Source: Luidia sarsii (Eukaryota; Echinodermata; Asteroidea; Paxillosida; Luidiidae). From it: a DNA stretch of 64,000 nt. Below, piece after piece: positions 49,913 through 58,890 of the stretch (within the stretch, counting starts at the first letter, position 1; each line of letters begins with the position of its first letter). The notes under the pieces are model-generated. The model was not told the DNA's origin, made no database searches, and saw only the letters and a program-made list of their open reading frames with translations. The translations under genes were made by a program, and so were the position numbers. The stretch lies in assembly GCA_949987565.1 (NCBI GenBank), contig OX465114.1, positions 9,032,188 through 9,096,187 on the forward strand. Direction: 5' to 3'.

Positions 49913-51477
49913 GCCGAAAAAGCGGGCTGGCCCGCGGTGCGGTTTGTCGTGTAGATTTTCTTCGTGCGTTGGTTTGGTGTGTTAATCTGGTCTCCTTGCT
50001 CTTGCCATGTAGGTAATAATTTTTGAAATGTGTGCGAACGTTCGACAGAGCGATCGCGGCCATCCATTTCACCGCATGGACCCGGGTCCCATGCTCAGGT
50101 GAGACCGTTACCATATATGGATAAAAACGTCATGCGCGGTGCGCATGGTAGTTGTACATTTCGAAGGCCGTGCTGAGTCGATACGGCCATTGGCAATGCA
50201 GCGCTTTCAGACACGTTCGTTGACCCGTAGTTATTTACCAACTCGCTCATTACGGAGCCTAGTACCTAGGCCTATAACTTTTAGGCCTAGAGATTTACAT
50301 TGTATGGGGAAGAAATGCTACAGTTGGTCCCCGTAATAAGGGTGTATCGATTGACTTTATACAATCAAAAGCAAACTGTGTTCGTTCGCGGAAAAACATA
50401 AACAACGTTCAATTGAAGGCCTCTCTTCACGTGCTTTGTTCACTGACTCATCTGAGCACGCTGAGCAGCTGAGAACGTTGCTGTAACGTGCTGAGGCGAG
50501 CCAGTGACGTCACGGCTCAACTCGGCACGGGGGCCCGTCTGAGATCGTTACACCGAACCCGGAACCCGGACCCGAGACAGACAATCTCAAAACTCGTTTA
50601 AGGGGAGCTCCTAGCGGCCCAGTAAGTGGGACTATGCCATCAAAGCCTACATGGCAGTCTTTTGGAGGGCAAGTTTAGTAAGGACAAGTAGTCATTGCAA
50701 GGCTTTTAAAGGACACGTCACACGAGATGTTTTCCCGGCAATTTAAATGTGGCAAAAGTCAAGGAACCGCCTCCAAACAGGTCTATGGTGGTGTCGAGCT
50801 GTAGCGCTGGGCGTCAAGGGAAATTTGAGTACTATTGTACTAGAACACTGCAGAGAGAACGCAGGCCCCATGCACTGCATTTGGTTTGTTAACTTGGCTA
50901 TACTAACCGTGGCCACAAAGGAAATAAGATTTGAAGAAAAAATAGGGCGTTTTTAAGTCAAAGAAATAATTGTGTATAGGCCTAATCTTGTTGTTGGTGT
51001 TTAACCGTGAGGCATGGTTCTAGATATGAGCGAACCACTCAAATAACCGAGTAGGACGAAGTGGGATTAGCAACGCGATTTCCCAAGTTTAGTATCCAAA
51101 CTTTAGTTGGCAACATAAAAGTCACCTCAGCCAGTCTTGAAATTACGTGAGTCGCAGTGTGTAACTCGTCGCCGAAACTTTAACGAAACCTCCGTAGACA
51201 CCGTGTTTGTCGTCAATGGTGCAACTCTCTTCAATAATTGTCTATACGTGTTTGATAGAAACGGTGTTTTATTCACTACAGGTATAATAAGAGCTGATAT
51301 CGCATCGCCAACGGAGCGAAGTTAGGGCCTACGGCAACCCCCCGAGCTACACTTCTGCATGTCGAACTTTCAAACGAACAGTTGGCGATTCTTTAACAAA
51401 TTTTATCCTTGAAGTGAAAACATAAAACTGTTGCAAACTACTCACTGACTAATATGACCTGTAATGCATAAATCTCA

Positions 51478-51540
51478 AAAGTTAGGGGGCCTGACGTTTC
51501 AATCCTAGCAGGATCGGAACGTCAGTCCCTCTTACGTCAG
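51478..51540. repeat. Minus and plus half-copies of Penelope-tail motif fused
   Basis: gggcctgacgtttcaatcctagcagg runs into gatcggaacgtcagtccc, so one half-motif continues into an inverted half-motif. The outer tail ttgcaaactactcactgac is on the left. Confidence 0.7.
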
Positions 51541-52140
51541 TCCCTCCTCCGTGTCCGTGGAAAATCAAGCAAGTTTCAAGCGAGCATTGAGGGTTTGTAA
51601 AGTGGCCACTGAACGCCGACATTCCAATTGATTATTCAGAGAGGATTCGTGCCATAGTCGATTCAATACTGGCACACATGTTCGCATCAATGCCCAGCAT
51701 CAATCCCGAACTCACACTGAGAAAAAAAAAGAAGAAAAGGAAACTATACACGTAGGGCCTATACTCAACGTAGTGGTACGGTTCTGACCCTGCCTTATTG
51801 ATATTCTAATTTAGATATAGGCCTAATATAGGCCTAACTTGGTACGTGTAAATTATACGTAGCATCGATGCGGTATGTTATGTACATCTGGCCTTATATC
51901 CCTCAACAGTGCAGTGCCGTCGGATTCTTGCATCAGGACTGAATGATTATTCCTCTACTGAGTGTATGCCTATGGTGTGGCCAAAGATAGCCCCGAGTAC
52001 TTCGATGTTTGATACCGATTACAGGTAAAGCTTTGTACGGCTGCGTGTGTTTCTTTTGTATTCATCTATCGGATGGTCTTCAATCAAGTATTCTTTTTCG
52101 TATATTAAAGAACAACCCCTACAGTGTTTGACTTTGAGTG

Positions 52141-52426
52141 AACCGATTTCACTGTCTGTACGGCGAGGAAAGTTTTTCACTCAGGGAGCGAGCGTACAGG
52201 ATTTATAATTTTGGTTGTCATCCATGGCATTTCATTACAGAGCTTTCGTTTTGTACACGACAGATGAATACGAAAGCAGCTCACTATTATCGCCAAGTGA
52301 CACGATCTCCCGACATTGACGGGATCACACCCTCCCCCCGTTCATTCAGATGCAAACAACTAAATATTGTAAACCTGGCTACGGCAGCTTGGGGATCAGC
52401 TACCATACTTGTTTATCGCCCGGACG
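52141..52426 (+). other. Duplicated 5' segment of fucosyltransferase locus, copy 1
   Basis: Matches the 5' exon region at 61336. cgatttcactgtctgtacggcg is identical in both. Smaller blocks follow in the same order: tttttcact, ttgtcatnca, gctttcgttttg, tacgaaag. This indicates a tandem duplication of the start of the fucosyltransferase gene. The copy is cut at 52427, where a transposon complex begins. A long open frame spans it and the adjacent repeat, but I see no recognisable protein. Confidence 0.55.
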
Positions 52427-52774
52427 ATTCAGCAACAATACAACAAGCAACAAAAGAAAATATTGCGAGTTCCCCATTGGGTCATTCTAAATATAGCTTG
52501 GTATCCATGCAGGGAGTCGGGCATCAAAGAGTTGCGTGTCCCCACATTGAATTGGTAACCCCCTTTTCTTTGATTTGGAAGAAACTTGTTGTTAACATTA
52601 TTTAACTAAAGTGATATACAAAAATTGTTGCAAACTGCTAACTGACTGAAATTACCAAAATGCAAATCTTAAAATTTAGTTGGCCTGACGTTTCGATCCT
52701 AGCAGGACCTTTCGCAAAGGCAGAGTGACAAGGACAAAACAAATACATGTACACGAAGGAGGGGGGGGGGAGTG

Positions 52775-53106
52775 AATAGTAAACTATTTGCACCGCGGCG
52801 TTCTTCTCGGGCTCAGACTTCTACAAGTATGAGATATGGGCGAAAAGATTTGGGAGTAGAAACCCGAGCCCGAACGCTGCTCTGAAAAGGGGGTGGGTGG
52901 GTGGGGAAAAAGGAGAAAGTGCCCACCTGTAACATGCGCTGTAATAGCTCCCGCTCTTACCCCATCCTCCGATCCACCAGAATCGCGACTGATGTATCAT
53001 CTGTCGCCCTCAACGTCCGCCGCGATGCAAATAGTAAACTATTTGCACCGCGGCGTTCTTCTCGGGCTCAGACTTCTACAAGTATGAGATATGGGCGAAA
53101 AGATTT
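52775..53106 (-). repeat. 77-bp direct repeat pair at the 3' end of the recombinase element
   Basis: Identical or near-identical 77-base copies at 52775-52851 and 53030-53106, starting aatagtaaactatttgcacc, are separated by 178 bases. Position and layout match the B1-A2-B2 part of the split direct repeats of Ngaro-type elements. The matching A1 is not found at the 5' side, which suggests 5' truncation. Confidence 0.7.
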
Positions 53107-53432
53107 TCTGCTCCAACCCTAGTTAGGCCAATGCTGGCTTAGAATCTGCCACCCGCACTCCCCCATTTCTCACCCATCCCTCATTGCAAAATGCCGCGCC
53201 TGTCATTGTAAGCGGCGTTCGACGCCACTAGCCAGAGAAAGGTCTATCTCTGTCTTTTGACGCATGACTATTCCTGCTGAGTCCGAAAAGCAGGTTCTGC
53301 CTTAAATCCCGAGTTGAGCAGTTGGTAGACATGTCCCGCAAGATCTGCCCTGGATGCCTGGCCGTCATCCTCCACATCCACTGCTTCTTGGAGCATCCGG
53401 ACAGTGCTGCAACGCCTCGTGACACGCTCGAT

Positions 53433-54488
53433 CTAGGTGTAATGTTTAAACATCCGAGATGTTGCCCATCCGCAGTGGTCCATTATCTGCTGCTCCGTCG
53501 CTCCAAAAAGCCTCAGAGTTACGGCAACTCCGGCCCTACCTCCGTGTGCTCTGAGCTCCTGGTCACGTTGATCTGACGAAACCGAGAAGTATACTTTCAA
53601 ACGATTGTTCGGACCATTGCCAATGAAAGGCTTGTTGGCCAAGGCACGGCGATCCGGCGTCGATGGGCGGAAGAGATAACCCCCTTGCAAGTCAAACCCG
53701 TTGCCGCTAGCTAGATTCACCATCTCGTCCACTGCCCTGACTGGATCCATCTCCCAATTCTCCAGCTTCGGGATGATGATGAGGGCTGAATTGCCCTCCC
53801 TTATCGTCTTGCCAATGGTGTGATGAAAAAGCAAATCTCTACCATCAATCCTCGTCGCCTCACAAGTCCTTGTGCGGCCCAAGTCCGCAGCTCGATCGCC
53901 TGCCCACCACATGCAGAGAAAAAATGCGAGGTCCCTGTAGAGGACGTACCGCTTGATGAAGCTTGGTTCTTCTGCGTCGATAAGAAGCTGGATGCGCCCC
54001 CGAATCTCACCCACTAACCATCGTAGCTTGCCGGAGAAGATTGGCACCGCTTGCCTTGGTGACACATGTGCTTCCGCCTGTTCCAAACGGATGGCCTTCA
54101 AATACCGTTTCACTCGATCCGATATGCACGGGTTCCCCGTCTTGGCCTTCGGGCTCCACGGTAGCCTTCTGCCGGCTGCGTTAAAGTACGCTCTCAATTG
54201 TCCAATGTAAGAATCTACGGTCCCCGCTGCTAAATGCCGCTTACATCCACATTCCTGATGTCCCCTCTTGCCTACGAAACGACATCCAAGTATGTGAACT
54301 TGAGTCTTCCCTCTCGAGTCCCTGTCTATCAAAAATTTGACCACATCCTCCGGAGATGCCCCCTCGCTCCTGCTGCCTTCAGTATAGTAACCGGAACCGT
54401 GATTTTTCTGTAGGAAAATATCCAGACTTCCAACCAAACTGTTTTTCTGCTTGTCATCAGTAAGGGCGGCGATCCAATCTCCCGTCAA
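53433..54488 (-). pseudogene. Tyrosine recombinase of a Ngaro/DIRS-like retroelement, interrupted by an amber stop
   Basis: About 350 residues of a phage-integrase-fold tyrosine recombinase, which would integrate a circular element intermediate. Catalytic residues visible in order are Arg in G-D-R-A-A-D-L, the H-x-x-R box as H-G-G-R, the Gly-Trp region in H-C-G-W, and the nucleophile Tyr in F-K-H-Y-T at the very end. A TAG follows the Thr directly. The frame then stays open for about 54 more codons with recombinase-like composition, so the stop looks like a nonsense mutation. An SGNH-type hydrolase fragment lies upstream. Crypton transposons also carry such recombinases, but the hydrolase fragment and split direct repeats favour Ngaro. 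Confidence 0.75.
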
Positions 54489-54577
54489 GCTCTTCTAACC
54501 TTGCTCGAACTGCTGTGAGCTGCGAAGAGAGAATAGAGAACATTATATGATTCCTTCGCTCGCATATTCTCGTCTAG

Positions 54578-54960
54578 TTATGTTTGCCCTGGCGATGCCG
54601 GCGGCGAGGGGATGGGACCTTCCTCGGGATGAATGCGAATTCCCTCGCGCCTGCCGCAAATGGACCTCAGAAACATCTGCAAACGCCGATGCAGTTTCAA
54701 ACTGCCCCACACCGTGAGATGTACCTGATCCTGCAAATCGCGCTGACAAATGTGGTCATTTGACAGAAAATGCCAGCAAGACTCAGAGCTTAGCTCTCTC
54801 ATTGCCGAATTGGCCGACGCCACCCTACGGTTAATGACAGCGCTCCGAGTCTGACATATCCCTGATAGTACGAAGCGAATGCCCGGATACTGGCCGCTCA
54901 ATCGCTTCGACGCCACTTTGAAAACCCTTAAAAGGTTATCGACTTCTGCACCGCTTATAC
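54578..54960 (-). pseudogene. SGNH-hydrolase-like domain fragment of the recombinase element
   Basis: The minus strand encodes about 125 residues ending shortly before the recombinase ORF. The segment C-Q-R-D-L-Q-D-Q-V-H-L-T carries the block V D-x-V-H pair typical of SGNH hydrolases found in several retroelements, including Ngaro-type ones. The N-terminal Gly-Asp-Ser block was not found, so the domain is truncated. The junction with Penelope-derived sequence falls at about 54960. Confidence 0.55.
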
Positions 54961-55084
54961 CCTCCTGGATGTTGAGACCATGGGGTTGAATAGTTCGAAG
55001 ACGCTTCATCCACATTTTCTCACGGCTAAGACGGACAGCATTACTACGGTGACCAAGTGATTCTATGCCCAGTACACTGGGCAT
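54961..55084 (-). pseudogene. C-terminal scrap of a Penelope-like element
   Basis: The minus strand encodes G-H-R-S-N-A-V-R-L-S-R-E-K and M-K-R-L-R-T-I-Q-P, almost identical to the plus-strand Penelope C-terminus at 56540-56660. The sequence switches to the recombinase element after ggagggtataa. Confidence 0.8.
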
Positions 55085-55129
55085 TTTTGTATATCACCCT
55101 AAAATAAAGTTAATGTTAAATAATTAACA

Positions 55130-56945
55130 AGACCAACAACCCAGGCAGACCCATCATCTCTGGCAATGGTTCACCTACGGAACACATATCTATTTTCATT
55201 GACTCTTTTCTCAGACCCTTGGTTCCCCAAATCCCCTAATACGTACATGACACTCCCGACTTTCTGCGAAAGTTGAAAAGTTGGAAAGTGTCAAGGATCA
55301 AATCCCGACCACTGCCATAACTGGTACTATTGACGTTTCCTCTCTATACACTAACATCCCCTAGGAAAAAGGAATTCTCCACCCATCTCTGACATAACCA
55401 CCTTGGCTAGTGCTGGCCAAGAACAATTTGCTCATTTCTTGGCAAGCACTATCTTCAAGTGCATGGCACTACCATGGGCACGCGCATGGCTCCTTCCTTT
55501 GTTTGCCTCTTCATGGGTGACCTAGCTTGAGGATCGCATGCTCATCAGTGAGGCTCCATGCCGTCCCTGGATTTGGTGGAGATACATATAGATGATGTTT
55601 TCTTCATGTGGACTAGGGACAGTAGCAGCTTGATTGCTTTCTTTGACCACATCATTTCTTTCCACAGGACTATCAAATTCACAGGGGAGCAGTCTCTTCA
55701 GCAGACCTACTTTCTGGATGTCACCGTCCGGAGAGACCACAATACACATACTACTCACTTGTATTCTAAGCCCACCGACACTCAATATCTCCATGCCTCC
55801 AGTTGTCACCCCAGACACTGTAAGACTGGTATAGCTATACAGCCAGGCCCTCAGATTGAGGCGCATTATGTTCCAATGAGTCTGACTTTCGCCGCCATAC
55901 ACGTGTATTGGCCAGTAACTTCTGGGAATGGAATAGACTTTAGCAATGGAGTTCTCGCCAAGCGAAGAACTCCATTGCTAAAGTCTATTCCATTCCCAGA
56001 AGTTCGGCACTCAAACAAAAGCCACCAGGTCCCAAGGCCAATCCCAAGGTTCCATTTATAGTTATACTTCCTACCACCCTTCTCTTCCTCCTCTCAGGAA
56101 GATAACTAAGGAAAACCACCATATTCTCCACACTTTAGATCGTCTGGCTGATGCCGTACCAAATTCGCCTGTCCTGGCTTTAAGGCGCCCCCGTAACCTG
56201 CGTGACTTAATTCTCCTAGCAGTGGTTCCCCCTTTGGATACTTCACCTCCCACTAAATTTGGTACTGCATTTAAGTTTACCTCGAAATGCATTGTTTGCA
56301 AGACACATTCTTCTGGAACTACCCACACGACCTATGGCTCTATCACGTGCACTACCTCAAACATCATATACCTCATCTCATGTAGAGATGTTTGTAATGT
56401 TCAGTATGTTGGCGAGACCAAAAACACTCTAAAAACGTATCTATTGCCATAGGTCTACAATTAAAACCGGTAAAATGGACACCCCTGTTGGGTATCACCT
56501 CAATCTCCCCTGATCATTCGATATCAGATATGATCGTGGACGTACTGGGCATAGAATTCCTTGGTCACCGTAGTAATGCTGTCCGTCTTAGCCGTGAGAA
56601 AATGTGGATGAAGCGTCTTCGGACTATTCAACCACATGGTCTCAACATCCAGGAGGGTATAATGACTAACACCATGCAGCTTTCTGATAATCCTTATTTT
56701 GTGTTCACTCCTCCACACTTCTCTCTTTGATCTTTCCCCTCCTCTCACTAATCCCTACCCTACTCCTTGCCCTTCCCTTTGATCTCTCCCTACCAGCTTT
56801 ACTCTTTGTCCTTTGTTTCTCATCCGTGTCCTATTCACTCTCCCCCCTCCTTCGTGTACATGTATTTGTTTTGTCCTTGTCACTCTGCCTTTGCGAAAGG
56901 TCCTGCTAGGATCGAAACGTCAGGCCAACTAAATTTTAAGATTTG
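55130..56945 (+). mobile_element. Penelope-like element (RT plus GIY-YIG), decayed
   Basis: Plus-strand retroelement related to telomerase-like reverse transcriptases. With frameshifts and stops, the family landmarks occur in order: G-R-P-I-I-S-G-N-G-S-P-T-E (about 55145), D-V-S-S-L-Y-T-N-I-P (about 55335), [13 protein letters not shown] (about 55460), the catalytic motif as I-D-D-V-F-F (about 55585), K-P-T-D-T..Y-L-H (about 55775) and C-H-P-R-H-C-K-T (about 55805). The GIY-YIG endonuclease region follows as I-Y-L-I-S-C and Q-Y-V-G-E-T (about 56365-56420). The coding part ends at 56730 and the tail motif at 56886-56948. A 39-bp perfect palindrome (55917-56004) splits the RT end. The element is not intact. 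Confidence 0.85.
55917..56004. repeat. 39-bp perfect palindrome with 10-nt spacer
   Basis: The left arm 55917-55955 (starts AACTTCTGGGAATGG) is the exact reverse complement of the right arm 55966-56004. The spacer is cgccaagcga. It lies inside the Penelope-like element between the RT and endonuclease regions. Confidence 0.95.
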
Positions 56946-56948
56946 CAT
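56886..56948 (+). repeat. Tail motif of the Penelope-like element
   Basis: tgcctttgcgaaaggtcctgc and gaaacgtcaggcc occur 155 bases after the element's coding end. This directly links the dispersed motif family to this retroelement. Core position 6 is changed (TTGCGAA). Confidence 0.8.
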
Positions 56949-57179
56949 TTTGGTAATTTCAGTCAGTTAGCAGTTTGCAACAATTTTTGTATATCACTTT
57001 AGTTAAATAATGTTAACACCAAGTTTCTTCCAAATCAAAGAAAAGGGGGTTACCAATTCAATGTGGGGACACGCAACTCTTTGATGCCCGACTCCCTGCA
57101 TGGATACCAAGCTATATTTAGAATGACCCAATGGGGAACTCGCAATATTTTCTTTTGTTGCTTGTTGTTTTGTTGCTGA

Positions 57180-57345
57180 ATCTCCCTACCAGCTTCACTC
57201 TTTGTCCTCTGTTTCTCATCCGTGTCCTATTCACTCTCCCTCCTTCCTTCGTGTACATGTATCTGTTTTGTCCTTGTCACTCTGCCTTTGAGAAAGGTCC
57301 TGCTAGGATCGAAACGTCAGGCCCACTAAATTTTAAGATTAACAT
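57180..57345 (+). repeat. Second, direct copy of the Penelope 3' tail
   Basis: Nearly identical to 56783-56948 (ctccctaccagct..actctttgtcc through actaaattttaagatt). The element therefore ends in a tandem, pLTR-like duplication separated by about 230 bases. Confidence 0.8.
57284..57322 (+). ncRNA. Hammerhead-ribozyme-like motif (reference copy)
   Basis: On paper the 39 bases fold as a minimal type I hammerhead. Stem I is GCCT paired with AGGC. The core reads TTGAGAA where the consensus has CUGANGA. One extra A follows. Stem II is GGTCCT/AGGATC closed by loop GCT. The second core strand is GAAA. A very short stem III (AC/GT) precedes C at the cleavage position. Penelope-like elements in many animals carry such ribozymes near their ends. 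Here core positions 3 and 8 are U and A instead of C and G, so catalysis is doubtful. Other copies lie near 5534, 11168, 15028, 18403, 22800, 29861, 30772, 31285, 31374, 38655, 42155, 51478, 52674, 56886, 58916 and 62381. Confidence 0.5.
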
Positions 57346-58380
57346 TATTTTGTCAATATCACCTACACAAATTGGACTAGTCACTTAGTGTACCGAGTAG
57401 CTCAAAAGATTAGGAGAATATTATGGTTTCCTTATACTGCTAGTTACGAATATTATTTTCATAATTAAAATCTTTCAGGATAGAACAGTGCCCTTAAACT
57501 TTTAGAGTTAAAAACGTTGGTCGAGACTCAAGACTATCTATCTAAAAAAAATGTGCATTCATATTTAATTATAAAAATAATAGAGTTTGAGATTTTCATG
57601 CAAACATTCTGTGCACCATATGTTTATGTATATCATTAAAAGAAATCGGAGGCAGATAATGAATAATAATTATAACTATGAAATTGTTTTGAATTATTAA
57701 TTTAATCGCAAGCGGTTGGGATTACCGACAAACTAGCTGATAAAAAAAGACTCAAAAACGAAACCCATGAGAACACGTCCCCCATTATACAAATAATACG
57801 GTCTAACGACGCGAAGGCAAGGTCGAAGAAAATTACGAAAATCGAAAGATCTCTTCCCATTTTATAGGTTAAATATTAAGTATCAACATGTAAATAACGG
57901 TCAAAATGACAGCCAAACATTAATAAATGACAGTATTCAAAGTCATTTGGGATGAGTCAAACGTTTTGCGACGTGAGTCCCACGCGGCGTATACGTATAC
58001 CGCGTACGGAGGCCCTGACATGCCATGCGGGGACCTTTCCATGCCAGGCACGCAACACACACACACGTACCCCTACCTGAATCTGTATCCTTGTGGAGAC
58101 ATGGCTTTGTTCTTTTGCAGTATACAACCGCGTGAGAAACTGCTTTAAAAATGCTCCCATTTCAACCATTTATTCACTTTCCTAGATAGAAATTTGGACT
58201 GTATATCCCTTTTAAATGACACTTCTGTTTGCGACTGATTCTTACCCATGGCGAATTTCCCGTTTTTGAGTTATTTCCAAATATCAGTGTCGTGAAAACC
58301 TTAAGCTTGTGGAGACACCTTTATAATTTTCCTGTGGAGACCTATTCAACCTATTATCTTAGGTCTCCACAAGGTACTAG
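57346..58380. other. AT-rich stretch before the fucosyltransferase terminal exon
   Basis: No exon is recognised. It contains no transmembrane or donor-binding segment of the GT10 family, so the middle of fucosyltransferase copy 1 is not present here. A short palindrome gtatacgtatac lies near 57990. Confidence 0.5.
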
Positions 58381-58890
58381 ATTTGCGTGGACACAGGCCG
58401 TTCAACAGACTTACGGTTGGACACGGCGAATTGTTTACGCAAGTACAAATTCTACTTGTCAATCGAGAATACTGAAACCGGTGAATACATTACTGAAAAA
58501 GTCTGGGAAAGGTCGCTGTTGGAAGGCGTGGTTCCGATCGTGTACGGTCCTAGGAGACGAGACTATGAGGAGCTCTTACCCCCAAACTCTTTTATATACC
58601 TGGGCGATTTCAAGAGTATTAAGGATCTTGCAGAGTACTTGCGAATGTTAGACTCAAAACCAGAGCTATACGTTAAATATTTAGAATGGCAATACAAAGG
58701 TAGCGTGGAAGCAGATTTTAATCACCGACCGACGAGATTCTGCGACGTTATTCCAGTGATTGAAAAAGTCAAGAGAGGGGAGATGAAACGATTCCCTGTG
58801 AAGACGAGTAAATTCTATTCATCTCTCAGGAAGAGAAAGAAATCAAGCAATTCAAGCTTTGGACTTGGCAACTGGATTCCTTGGTGTTAG
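58381..58890 (+). CDS. GT10 alpha-1,3-fucosyltransferase, C-terminal exon (copy 1, possibly pseudogene)
   Basis: Golgi alpha-1,3-fucosyltransferases move fucose from GDP-fucose to N-acetylglucosamine-containing glycans. About 168 codons are open after an acceptor-like ctag, ending at TAG 58888-58890. The family's GDP-fucose-binding motif is plain: K-Y-K-F-Y-L-S-I-E-N-T, then Y-I-T-E-K-V-W and G-V-V-P-I-V-Y-G-P, followed by P-P-N-S-F-I-Y-L-G-D-F and F-C-D-V. A basic, Ser-rich tail follows. AATAAA at 59085-59090 would suit a 3' end. No upstream catalytic or anchor exon was found between the transposon complex and this exon, so copy 1 may be broken or may use distant exons. An acceptor at 58407 (ttcaacag) is the alternative. 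Confidence 0.75.
   Translation: MCVDTGRSTDLRLDTANCLRKYKFYLSIENTETGEYITEKVWERSLLEGVVPIVYGPRRRDYEELLPPNSFIYLGDFKSIKDLAEYLRMLDSKPELYVKYLEWQYKGSVEADFNHRPTRFCDVIPVIEKVKRGEMKRFPVKTSKFYSSLRKRKKSSNSSFGLGNWIPWC

Larger units (their letters stand above)
47467..52140. other. Intergenic region between SYAP1 and the fucosyltransferase locus
   Basis: No coding exon is recognised. It contains MITE copy 3 (48016-48160), a two-part foldback block (49.05-49.82 kb), a 12-bp stem hairpin (49878-49912) and a damaged Penelope-tail pair (51478-51540). Much of 49-51 kb is locally GC- and CpG-richer than the rest of the window. Confidence 0.55.
52427..57180. mobile_element. Nested transposon complex bounded by about 350-bp inverted repeats
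   Basis: The segment at 52427-52780 recurs in reverse complement at about 56837-57180, including the Penelope-tail motif, the outer tail and about 230 bases of further sequence ending at attcagcaaca. Between them lie a minus-oriented Ngaro-like recombinase element (52775-54960), a minus-oriented Penelope C-terminal scrap (54961-55084) and a plus-oriented Penelope-like element (about 55130-56945). The whole unit sits inside fucosyltransferase copy 1. Confidence 0.75.

Noticed and set aside
58229..58651. 140-codon plus-strand frame overlapping the fucosyltransferase exon
   Set aside because: Different frame from the conserved GT10 motif; it is a shadow of the true exon plus intron.
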